DNA of 53,474 nt, from assembly GCA_945878865.1 (NCBI GenBank), contig CAMCUD010000028.1:1-53474 (forward strand), in the 5' to 3' direction. Both the position numbers and the translations under genes were made by a program. The notes under the pieces were generated by a model that was not told the DNA's origin, did no database searches, and saw nothing but the letters and a program-made list of their open reading frames with translations. Within the stretch, counting starts at the first letter, position 1, and each line of letters opens with the position of its first letter. Below are positions 17,745 through 25,718 of this stretch, piece by piece. This DNA comes from Bifidobacterium breve (GTDB lineage: Bacteria > Actinomycetota > Thermoleophilia > Solirubrobacterales > Solirubrobacteraceae).

Positions 17745-17785
17745 AAGGCGCGGCCTCGGCTCGACCGAGTGGCCAACCGCGCCTT
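17745..17785 (+). promoter_or_regulatory. Nested stem-loop inside operon B
   Basis: AAGGCGCGG at 17745-17753 pairs perfectly with CCGCGCCTT at 17777-17785. A second stem, CTCGG/CCGAG (17755-17759 with 17765-17769), sits inside. It fills the only sizeable gap (106 bases) in operon B, between the allantoinase-like gene and the dimethylformamidase-like gene. It may be an RNA stabiliser or a partial terminator. No T-run follows. Confidence 0.45.
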
Positions 17786-17845
17786 GGACGACGTGGCCAG
17801 GGCGGCGCTACCGAGAGCAGCCGCCGACGATCAGCCTGTTCTTGC

Positions 17846-19957
17846 GTGCGGAACTCCCCTCCACCCAGCGGAACCCTCTTCGGCTACGCCGACCGGCTGA
17901 GCGCCCGGCCCGGCGAGCGGCTCGACCTCATGGTCAGCGGCGACACCGGCGACGTGGCGATCGACGTCGTGCGGCTGTACTGCGGCGACGAGCACCCGGA
18001 CGGCCCGGGGGCGCGGAGCGCCGAGGTGGCGATGCCCGGAGCGGGCACGTACCCCATCGCCCTGCAACCGGTCCCGCGCGGCTCGTTCGCCACCGGTGCG
18101 CTGCCCGGCCCCGTCGAGCTCGGCGCCTTCGCCTTCGAGATCTGGATCTGGCCGACGACCCCCGCGATCGGTCGCGAGCAGGCGATCGCCGCCTGCCCGC
18201 GCTTCACCCTCCTGCTCGACGCCGAGGGCGCCGTCATCCTGCGGGCCGGCGATGACGAGCTGCGCGCCGACGCGCCACCGGCCGGCCGATGGACGCGCGT
18301 GGTCGCGGCCGACACCTTCCTCGAGACCGAAACGCGCGGCTGGCCGCCGTACGGCACGCGGGTCGAGGGCGAGCTCGGCGGCGCTGCCTCGGTCAGCGCG
18401 CTGACGTTCGCGGCCAGCGGGCCGGGCGAGGACCTGTTCAACGGCAAGCTCGAGGCGCCGCGGCTCTCCGGCGCCGACGGCGAGCTCGCCGTATGGGAAC
18501 TCGGCGCCGGCCCGGCCGCCGCCCCGGTGACGTTCCATCACCTGCCCAGCCGGCCCGCGACCGGGCACGCGTTCACCGGCGCGGCGAACCACCCCGACCT
18601 CGCGCCCGGCCACTACGGCGCGTGCCACTTCCACGAGGACGATCTCGACGACTGCCGGTGGCCGATCACCGCCACGCTCGAGCTCCCGCTTGATGTGCCC
18701 AGCGGGGTCTACGGCGCCCGTTTGCGCGCCGGCGGGCTCGAGGACGTCGTCCCGTTCTTCGTCCTGCCGCCGGCCGGCACGGCGACCGCGGACGTCGCGA
18801 TGCTCTTCCCCACCGTCTCGTACGGCGCGTACGCCAACGAGCGGATGCAGGAGCGGGAGTTCGTCCACGAGCCCGGCGTCATGGGCATGGAGATCCTCCC
18901 CGACCGCGGCGACCTGCTCCTGCGGAAGCACCCGGAGCTCGGCTCGTCGCTGTACGACACGCACACCGACGGCAGCGGCATCGCGTTCTCGAGCTTCCGC
19001 CGGCCGGTGCTGAACATGCGGCCCTGGCACCGCAACTGGCAGACGCACGCGCCGCGGGCGTTCAGCGCCGACCTCTACGTCGTCGACTGGCTCGACCGCG
19101 AGGGCATCACCGCAGACACGCTCACCGACCACGACCTGCACGCCGAAGGCGCCGACCTGCTCTCCCCCTACAGCGTCCTCATCACCGGGTGCCACCCGGA
19201 GTACTGGACCGCGGCGATGATGGACGCGCTCGAAGCGTGGCTGGACGCCGGCGGCCGGCTGATGTACCTCGGCGGCAACGGCTTCTACTGGGTCACGAGC
19301 ATCGACCCGGAGCGCCCGCACGTCGTCGAGATCCGGCGCGGCGTCTGCGGCATCCGCTGCTGGGAGTCGGCCGCGGGCGAGATGCACCACACGTCGACGG
19401 GCGAGTTGGGCGGGCTGTGGCGAAACCGTGGGCGGTCTCCCAACGCGCTCGTCGGCGTGGGATTCGCCGCGCAGGGCTTCGACCCCGACGCGCCGGGCTA
19501 CCACCAGCTCCCGGACGCCCGCGACCCCCGCGCCGCGTTCGTCTTCGACGGCATCGGCGAGGACGAGATCATCGGGGCGTTCGGTTTCTCGATGGGCGGC
19601 GCGGCGTCGGACGAGATCGACCGCCACGACGTCCGCTACGGCAGCCCGCCCGAGGCGCTCGTGCTCGCGACATCGCAAGGCGGGCACAGCGACTTCGTGC
19701 TGCTGGTGTGCGAGGACGTGCCCGTCACGCACCTGCGCCTCGGCGGCACGACGTGCGACGACGTGCGCGCCGACATCACCCTGATGCCGACGGCGAATGG
19801 TGGCGGCGTGTTCAGCGTCGGCTCGATCGGCTGGACGGCCGCGATGGCGTTCGAGCGCTACGACAACAACGTCGCTCGCATGTCCCTGAACGTGCTGCGC
19901 CGGTTCCTCGACCCGGCGCCCCTTGAGTTGACACCCGCCCACCAGGAGATGGCATGA
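17846..19957 (+). CDS. N,N-dimethylformamidase large-subunit-like protein
   Basis: 703-residue protein of the DMFase beta/large subunit family, which hydrolyses N-substituted formamides and related amides with a mononuclear iron. Recognisable stretches are the C-terminal FPTVSYGAYANERM, ITGCHPEYWTAAMMDAL and GGRLMYLGGNGFYWVTS, which hold conserved tyrosines and acidic residues of the type used as iron ligands in DMFase. The N-terminal 180 residues look like the jelly-roll/lectin-like half. The known enzyme needs a small subunit of about 130 residues, and no clear homologue is beside it. The GTG at 17846 is chosen because the conserved N-terminus (SGTLFGYADRLSARPGE) follows at once; other start codons nearby cannot be excluded. 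Its 3' end overlaps the aminotransferase (ATGA). Confidence 0.8.
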   Translation: MRNSPPPSGTLFGYADRLSARPGERLDLMVSGDTGDVAIDVVRLYCGDEHPDGPGARSAEVAMPGAGTYPIALQPVPRGSFATGALPGPVELGAFAFEIWIWPTTPAIGREQAIAACPRFTLLLDAEGAVILRAGDDELRADAPPAGRWTRVVAADTFLETETRGWPPYGTRVEGELGGAASVSALTFAASGPGEDLFNGKLEAPRLSGADGELAVWELGAGPAAAPVTFHHLPSRPATGHAFTGAANHPDLAPGHYGACHFHEDDLDDCRWPITATLELPLDVPSGVYGARLRAGGLEDVVPFFVLPPAGTATADVAMLFPTVSYGAYANERMQEREFVHEPGVMGMEILPDRGDLLLRKHPELGSSLYDTHTDGSGIAFSSFRRPVLNMRPWHRNWQTHAPRAFSADLYVVDWLDREGITADTLTDHDLHAEGADLLSPYSVLITGCHPEYWTAAMMDALEAWLDAGGRLMYLGGNGFYWVTSIDPERPHVVEIRRGVCGIRCWESAAGEMHHTSTGELGGLWRNRGRSPNALVGVGFAAQGFDPDAPGYHQLPDARDPRAAFVFDGIGEDEIIGAFGFSMGGAASDEIDRHDVRYGSPPEALVLATSQGGHSDFVLLVCEDVPVTHLRLGGTTCDDVRADITLMPTANGGGVFSVGSIGWTAAMAFERYDNNVARMSLNVLRRFLDPAPLELTPAHQEMA

Positions 19958-21297
19958 CGCTCGTGGACACCAGTCGATCCGAGGAGATGCTCGCGCACCG
20001 CCAGGCGCTGCTGCCGCGCGGCGTGACCGGCGCGGGCCGGTGGGAGGACCCGTACCCGATCGTCTTCACGCGCGCGCGGGGGCAGTTCATCGAGGACGTC
20101 GACGGGACGGAGTACCTCGACTACCACGGCGGCTACGGCACGGCACTCCTGGGCTACTCCCATCCCGGTGTCGACGGCGCGGTGGCGCGCGCCATGGCCG
20201 ACGGGCAGACGTTCGTCGGCTGCGCCCAGGTCCATGAGGCCATCCTCGCCGAGCGGCTGGTGGACCTGCTGCCCGAGGCCGACCGCATCGCGTTCTGCGG
20301 CGGTGGCGGCAGCGACCCGCTCTACCACGCCGTCCGTGTCGCCCGGGCGGCGACGGGCCGGCGCAAGATCGTCAAGGTCGAAGGCGGCTACCAGGGCTGG
20401 CATTCGGACTTCGGGGCGAGCACCGTGCCGCCCGCGGCGGACATCTCCCCCACGCACACGCCGCCCACGGTGCCGAACTCCACGGGGGTCCTGCCCGAGG
20501 TCACGGAGGCGATCCTCGCGGTCACCGCCAACGACATCGCGTCGCTGGAGGAGCGGTTCGCGGCCGAGGGCGACGAGATCGCCGCGGTGTTCGTCGAGCC
20601 GGCGCTCTACTCCAGCGGCGTCATCCCGGTCGACCACGACTACCTGCGGGCCGCGCGGGACCTCTGCGACCGCCACGGCGCCGTCCTGGTCTTCGACGAG
20701 ATCATCTGCGGCTTTCGCTCGCGCATCGGCGGCGCGGCGGTCCCGAGCGGCGTCGTCCCGGACCTCGCCGCGTACGGCAAGGCGATCGCCAACGGCCACG
20801 TCTTCGCCCTGCTCGCGGGCAAGGCCGAGCTCATGGACCTGCTCGCCCCCAACGGCGGCGTCTTCTTCAGCGGCACGTTCAACGGCGGGCCGATCGGGGT
20901 CGCGGCCGCGACGGCCGTGCTCGACGAGCTCGAGTCGACCGACGCGATGGCCCGGGCGGTGCGCGCGTGCGAGCGCCTGGCCGTCGGCATCAACGCGGCG
21001 ATCTGCGCGCGCGGCCTCAACGCGGTGGTCCAGCACCACGGCTCGGCGTGGAACCTCTACTTCCACACCCGCAAGGTGCGCGACGTCCGTGACCTCGCCG
21101 CGTCGCTGGCCCACGACACCGAGGCGCTGAACCTCGCGTTCCGCCATCACCTGCGCGACCAGGCGATCTTCATGCAGCGCCGTGTCGGGACGCTGCGCGG
21201 GTTCGTCTCGGCGGCGCATACCGACGCGGACATCGATCGCACCATCGACGTGGTCGAGGCGTTCCTCGACCAGCACGAGGAGACGCTGAAGGCATGA
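19954..21297 (+). CDS. Class III aminotransferase, GSAM-like (second copy)
   Basis: 447-residue PLP enzyme paralogous to the one at 5390. The Schiff-base lysine is in YGKAIANGH (residue 276) and the PLP aspartate in LVFDEIICGFRSR. The phosphate-binding region that normally reads (S)G(S/T)EA reads GGGGSDPLYHAVRVAR here, a clear departure. This argues for altered substrate or cofactor geometry rather than a true glutamate-1-semialdehyde aminomutase. It lies between the dimethylformamidase-like gene and hyuA, with 4-base overlaps on both sides. Transamination of an amine or beta-amino acid released by the upstream hydrolases is the likely role. Confidence 0.85.
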   Translation: MTLVDTSRSEEMLAHRQALLPRGVTGAGRWEDPYPIVFTRARGQFIEDVDGTEYLDYHGGYGTALLGYSHPGVDGAVARAMADGQTFVGCAQVHEAILAERLVDLLPEADRIAFCGGGGSDPLYHAVRVARAATGRRKIVKVEGGYQGWHSDFGASTVPPAADISPTHTPPTVPNSTGVLPEVTEAILAVTANDIASLEERFAAEGDEIAAVFVEPALYSSGVIPVDHDYLRAARDLCDRHGAVLVFDEIICGFRSRIGGAAVPSGVVPDLAAYGKAIANGHVFALLAGKAELMDLLAPNGGVFFSGTFNGGPIGVAAATAVLDELESTDAMARAVRACERLAVGINAAICARGLNAVVQHHGSAWNLYFHTRKVRDVRDLAASLAHDTEALNLAFRHHLRDQAIFMQRRVGTLRGFVSAAHTDADIDRTIDVVEAFLDQHEETLKA

Positions 21298-23282
21298 AGG
21301 TGGGATGCGACGTCGGCGGGACCTTCACGGATCTGGTCGCGCTCGGCGAGGACGGCGTCATGCGCCTGGGCAAGGCGCTGAACAGCGGCACCGGCCCCGC
21401 CGAGGGCACGCTCACCGCGCTGCGGGCGGCCGGGGCCCAGCCCGAGGAGGTCACCGAGTTCAGCCACGGCACGACCACGGTGACCAACCTGCTCATCGAA
21501 CGGACCGGCGCGACGGTCGGTCTCATCACCACCCGGGGGTTCCGCGACATCCTCGAGATCCAGTACTCGTTCCGCGAGCGGACGTTCGCCGCGCACTACC
21601 GCAAGGAGCCGGCGCTCGTGCCGCGCCACCTGCGCCTGGAGGTCGGCGGGCGCATCGAGCGGGACGGGACCGAATCGGAGCCGCTGGACCGGGCGGAGGT
21701 CGAGGCCGCGTGCCGCGCCCTGCTCGACGCCGGCGTGGAGTGCCTGGCCGTCTCGCTCTACAACGCGTACGCCAACCCGGCCCACGAGCGGGCGGTCGCC
21801 GACGTGTGGCGCGAGGTCGCGCCCGGCCGCCCGGTGACGGTCGCCACGGAGGTCGACGCGCGGATGGGCGAGTACGAGCGCGTGTCGACGGCGACCCTGA
21901 ACGCCAGCGCCGTCCCCGCGATGCGCGCCTACGCAGAGGAGCTGTGCGGCGCGATCTCGGCGCCCACGCTGTACATGCACTCCGCCGGCGGAGTGGTCAC
22001 CCCGCCCGACGCGGCGGAGCGGCCGATCCAGCTCGCGCTCAGCGGCCCGGCCGCCGGCGTGCTCGCCGCCCGGCAGGTCGCCCGTGAGCTCGGGATCGGC
22101 GACGTCATCACGCTCGACATGGGCGGCACGAGCTGCGACGTCTGCCTCATCCGCGACGGCGAGCTGCGCGAGCGCGACACGTTCGACGTGGCGTTCGGCG
22201 TGCCCGCCCGCGTGCGGTCGATCGACATCTCGACGGTCGGTGCGGGCGGCGGCTCGATCGGCTGGGTCGACAGCGGCGGCGCGCTGCAGGTCGGCCCGCG
22301 CTCGGCGGGGGCGCTTCCGGGGCCGGCCTGTTACGGGCGCGGAGGCATCGAGCCGACGGTGACCGACGCGAACCTCGTCCTCGGGATCCTCGGCGGCGAA
22401 GGCCTCCTCGGCGGCCGGCTGGCCCTCGACCGCGACGCAGCTGAGACGGCGCTTCAGGGCCTCGGCGCGCACTTCGGCGTCGACGCGGTCGGCGCCGCCA
22501 AGGCCATCCACCAGATCGTCAACGCGAACATGGCCCAGGCCGTCCGGCAGGTGACCGTCAGGCACGGCATCGACCCGCGCAGCTGCGCGCTCGTCGCCTT
22601 CGGGGGCGCGGGCGGTCAGCACGCCACCGGCGTCGCCGACGAGCTCGGGATCGCCACGGTCGTCATCCCCGCCCACTCCAGCGTCCTGTCGGCCGTCGGC
22701 CTCTTGACCGCCGACGTCCGCGTCTCGGAGACCCGCACGCTGCTCGAGCCCGTCGCGTTCGTCGCGACCGCCGAGGCCGACGCGGTGTTCGAGGAGCTCC
22801 GCAGCGAGGCCGCCGCGCGGCTCGCCGACACCGACGTCCCCGACCTCCTCACCGAGCGCTGGGTCGGTGTGCGCTACGCCGATCAGTGGCACGAGCTGCC
22901 GCTGCCCGTCGCCGGCGATCCCGGCTCGCTGGCCGAGCGCTTCGAGGCCGAGCACGAGCGCCGGTTCGGCACCCGCCTGGCCGACCCCGTCGAGGTCGTC
23001 GACTGCTGGGTGACGCTCGTGGGCCTGCGCCCCGACGTCGCGATCGGCACCGCCGCGTCGGCGGAGGCCCCACCGCCCAGCGCCGCCTCCACCCGCGAGC
23101 TGCAGCTCGTCGGCGCGGAGGTCCCTGTCGTGACACGCGACGACCTCGCCGCCGCCGACGCGACGGGGATCGCCGGACCGCTGCTCGTCGAGGAGGGATC
23201 GACGGTCACCGTCGTCCCCTCCGCCCGCCGCGCGTTCCTCCGCGCTGGCCACGTCCTCATCACGACCGGACCGACACCATGA
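21294..23282 (+). CDS. hyuA: Hydantoinase A, ATP-binding subunit (copy 2)
   Basis: 662-residue HyuA, nearly the same length as copy 1 but well diverged. DVGGTFTDLV opens the ATP site, followed by HGTTTVTNLLIERTGA, LDMGGTSCDVCLI, STVGAGGGSIGWVDSGGAL, DANLVLGIL and NMAQAVRQVTV. It starts with ATG overlapping the aminotransferase stop and ends overlapping hyuB, so A and B are made together. It would phosphorylate a cyclic amide or ureide for HyuB. Two distinct HyuAB pairs in one island imply two different ring-opening substrates, or a substrate plus an intermediate. Confidence 0.93.
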   Translation: MKVGCDVGGTFTDLVALGEDGVMRLGKALNSGTGPAEGTLTALRAAGAQPEEVTEFSHGTTTVTNLLIERTGATVGLITTRGFRDILEIQYSFRERTFAAHYRKEPALVPRHLRLEVGGRIERDGTESEPLDRAEVEAACRALLDAGVECLAVSLYNAYANPAHERAVADVWREVAPGRPVTVATEVDARMGEYERVSTATLNASAVPAMRAYAEELCGAISAPTLYMHSAGGVVTPPDAAERPIQLALSGPAAGVLAARQVARELGIGDVITLDMGGTSCDVCLIRDGELRERDTFDVAFGVPARVRSIDISTVGAGGGSIGWVDSGGALQVGPRSAGALPGPACYGRGGIEPTVTDANLVLGILGGEGLLGGRLALDRDAAETALQGLGAHFGVDAVGAAKAIHQIVNANMAQAVRQVTVRHGIDPRSCALVAFGGAGGQHATGVADELGIATVVIPAHSSVLSAVGLLTADVRVSETRTLLEPVAFVATAEADAVFEELRSEAAARLADTDVPDLLTERWVGVRYADQWHELPLPVAGDPGSLAERFEAEHERRFGTRLADPVEVVDCWVTLVGLRPDVAIGTAASAEAPPPSAASTRELQLVGAEVPVVTRDDLAAADATGIAGPLLVEEGSTVTVVPSARRAFLRAGHVLITTGPTP

Positions 23283-24988
23283 GCACGATCGAGACCGACG
23301 CCTTCACCGCGGAGATCCTGCGGTCCTACCTCGTGAACACCGTCAAGGAAATGGTGATCACGACGACCCGCACCGCGTACTCGACGTGCTTCTGCCACGG
23401 CGAGGACTTCACGTGCGGCATCTTCGACGCCGACGGGCGCATGATCGCCCAGGACCAGGGTGTCGGCGTCCACGCCGGCGGGCTCGAGCTCGCGATCGCC
23501 GCGGTGATGCGCGAGGCGGCCGGCCCGTCGAAGCCCGGCGACGTCTACCTGCACAACGACCCCTACGACGGCGGCACCCACCAGGCCGACGTCTGCGTCG
23601 TCCGGCCGATCTTCGCCGAGGGCGTGCACGTGGGTTTCGCGACGAACCGCGGACACTGGAGCGACGTCGGCGGGATGGCGCCGGGCGGCTGGTCCGGCGT
23701 CGCCCAGGACATCGTCCAGGAGGGGCTGCTGCTGCCCGCCGTCCAGCTCTACGACGGCGGCGAGCTCCGTGAGGACGTGCGCCGGATGGTGCTGCGCAAC
23801 GTCCGGATGAAGCATCAGTGCTGGGGCGACATGCAGGCGCAGATCGCCTCCGCGATCGCCGCCGAGCGTCGGATCCAGGCGCTTGTCGAGCGCAACGGCA
23901 TGGCGGGCTACGAGGCGGCGATCGAGGCCGCGCTGTCCTACAGCCGCCGCCGGTTCCTCGCGGCGGCCGAGCAGCTCCCCGCCCGGGCGGCGACCGGCGA
24001 GGACGTCATGGAGGACACGGCGACCGGCGAGGGCCCGTTCCCCATCCGCGTGCGGATCGAGCAGCTGCCCGACGGCACGGTCGTCGCCGACTTCGCGGGG
24101 ACGTCGCCGCAGGCGCTCGCGCCGATCAACTGCACGTACGCCAGCACGCGGGCGGCGGTCATCGGCTCGCTCATCACGATGCTCGACCCCGACCTGCCGC
24201 TCAACGCCGGGGTCACCCAGCTCATCGACGTGCGCGCGCCGCTGGGCTGCATGGTCAACCCCGTCTACCCCGCCCCGTGCTTCGGCACGACGGCCGACCC
24301 GGCCGCGCGTGCCGCCGAGGTCGTCCTGCGCGCCCTCTCCGACCTCCTGCCCGACCGCGCCGTCGCCGGCTCGTACTCGACCGGGCAGAACGTCACGGGC
24401 GGCGGCCAGCGCCCCGGCGGAGAGGGCGAGTTCCTCTGGTACAGCTACCAGGCGGGCGGGTGCGGGGCCTTCGCCGGCGGCGACGGCAACAGCGCCATGT
24501 GGCACATCATGGCCAACTCGAAGAACGAGTCCTGCGAAGCGTGGGAGGCGCGGTATCCCATCCGCTACCGCGCGTTCGCCCTGCGCGAGGGCTCGGCTGG
24601 CGCCGGGCGCTGGCGCGGCGGGCTGGGCACCGAGCGGCGCTGGGAGGTCGAGGTTCCGACCCGCCTGAGCGCCACCAGCGGCCACCACCGCCTCGAGGCC
24701 CACGGGCTCGACGGCGGGCGCGGCGGCGCGCCCAACGGCTTCGCGATCGAGCGCGGCGGCGAGCAACTCGCCGTCCAGGAGCGCTACGGCCTGGCGTCGC
24801 CGTCGAAGTTCGCCAACCTCCCGCTGCAGGCCGGCGACGTCTTCGTCTCCCTGCAGGGCGGCGGCGGCGGGTTCGGCGACCCGCGCGAGCGCGACCGCGA
24901 CGCCATCGCGGCAGATCTTCTGGCGGGCTACATCACGCCCGAGGAGGCACGTGACGTGTACGGCTACGAGGAGGAACCCCGCGCATGA
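23279..24988 (+). CDS. hyuB: Hydantoinase B / oxoprolinase-type subunit (copy 2)
   Basis: 569-residue HyuB. Seen: DFTCGIFDADGRMIAQ, HNDPYDGGTHQADV, NRGHWSDVGG, QEGLLLPA and the C-terminal GGGGGFGDPRERDRD. It aligns throughout with copy 1, and the substitutions around the DFTCG and HNDP regions (for example DGGTHQAD against EGADHQSD) suggest a different ligand. The ATG at 23279 lies in an ATGA overlap with hyuA; upstream in-frame codons belong to the hyuA overlap. The downstream HapK-like gene also overlaps by ATGA. Confidence 0.92.
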   Translation: MSTIETDAFTAEILRSYLVNTVKEMVITTTRTAYSTCFCHGEDFTCGIFDADGRMIAQDQGVGVHAGGLELAIAAVMREAAGPSKPGDVYLHNDPYDGGTHQADVCVVRPIFAEGVHVGFATNRGHWSDVGGMAPGGWSGVAQDIVQEGLLLPAVQLYDGGELREDVRRMVLRNVRMKHQCWGDMQAQIASAIAAERRIQALVERNGMAGYEAAIEAALSYSRRRFLAAAEQLPARAATGEDVMEDTATGEGPFPIRVRIEQLPDGTVVADFAGTSPQALAPINCTYASTRAAVIGSLITMLDPDLPLNAGVTQLIDVRAPLGCMVNPVYPAPCFGTTADPAARAAEVVLRALSDLLPDRAVAGSYSTGQNVTGGGQRPGGEGEFLWYSYQAGGCGAFAGGDGNSAMWHIMANSKNESCEAWEARYPIRYRAFALREGSAGAGRWRGGLGTERRWEVEVPTRLSATSGHHRLEAHGLDGGRGGAPNGFAIERGGEQLAVQERYGLASPSKFANLPLQAGDVFVSLQGGGGGFGDPRERDRDAIAADLLAGYITPEEARDVYGYEEEPRA

Positions 24989-25305
24989 CCATGGTCATCA
25001 TCACCTACGACCTCGCCGAGGGCGTGACCCGCGAGCAGTACCGCGAGTGGTCGGCCACGGTCGACCAGGTCGTGGGCGGCAGCCAGCCCGGCATCACGCG
25101 CTACGAGGTCTTCGAGATGGACCGCTCGACGAGCGGCGACATCGCCTACGACATCCTCGAGGTCATTGAGGCCGACAGCGTCGAGGCGTGGGAGAAGGTC
25201 AACGACTATCCCGAGATGAAGCCGGTCTACGAGCAGTGGCTGAAGATCGCCAACCCGGACTCGGTCAAGCTGCACTACGGCAGCGTCATCCCGATCGCCT
25301 CGTGA
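24985..25305 (+). CDS. Small HapK/REDY-like alpha-beta protein
   Basis: 106 residues with the pattern of a ferredoxin-like dimeric alpha/beta barrel: a strand (MTMVIITYDLAE), a helix (TREQYREWSATVDQVVG), strands (ITRYEVFEM, IAYDILEVIEA) and a helix (SVEAWEKVNDYPEMKPVYEQW). This matches the REDY-like/HapK style of small protein, which binds or condenses small aromatic intermediates in prodigiosin synthesis; its role in catabolism is unknown. It overlaps hyuB by ATGA and the DUF3830 gene by GTGA. Assignment is by fold pattern only. Confidence 0.6.
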   Translation: MTMVIITYDLAEGVTREQYREWSATVDQVVGGSQPGITRYEVFEMDRSTSGDIAYDILEVIEADSVEAWEKVNDYPEMKPVYEQWLKIANPDSVKLHYGSVIPIAS

Positions 25306-25718
25306 TCGAACGCCTGACGATCGAGGCGGGCGCCTGGACGTTCGGCGCCCGGCTCGAGCTTGACGCCGCACCGAAGACGTGTGCGGCGTTCGTCTCGCGG
25401 CTGCCGTTCGAGGGCCGGCTCGTCCACGTGCGCTGGAGCGGCGAGGCGTCGTGGATCCCGCTCGGCGACTTCGACTTCGAGGTCGGCGCCGAGCACGCCA
25501 CGAGCCACCCCGCGAAGGGCGAGGTCCTGCTCTACCCGGGCGGGCTGAGCGAGACGGAGGTGCTCGTCCCGTACGGGCCGACGCTCTTCTCCAGCGTCGT
25601 CGGCCAACTCGCAGGCAACCACTTCCTCACGATCGACGAGGGCCTCGAGCACCTGCGCGCGCTCGGCGAGGCGACCCTGTGGCAGGGCGCCCAGCCGATC
25701 CGCTTCACAGCGTCGTGA
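25302..25718 (+). CDS. DUF3830 family cyclophilin-like protein
   Basis: 138 residues resembling DUF3830, a cyclophilin-like barrel often found near amidohydrolases and amide transporters. Typical pieces are the N-terminal ELDAAPKTCAAFVSRLPFEG, with a short strand-helix pattern like cyclophilin, GEVLLYPGG and LAGNHFLTI. The GTG at 25302 overlaps the previous stop (GTGA), which fixes the start. The last 14 bases overlap the end of the convergent dihydropyrimidinase gene. The biochemical role of the family is not known; it could bind a ring-opened amide or assist assembly of a hydrolase. Confidence 0.7.
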   Translation: MIERLTIEAGAWTFGARLELDAAPKTCAAFVSRLPFEGRLVHVRWSGEASWIPLGDFDFEVGAEHATSHPAKGEVLLYPGGLSETEVLVPYGPTLFSSVVGQLAGNHFLTIDEGLEHLRALGEATLWQGAQPIRFTAS

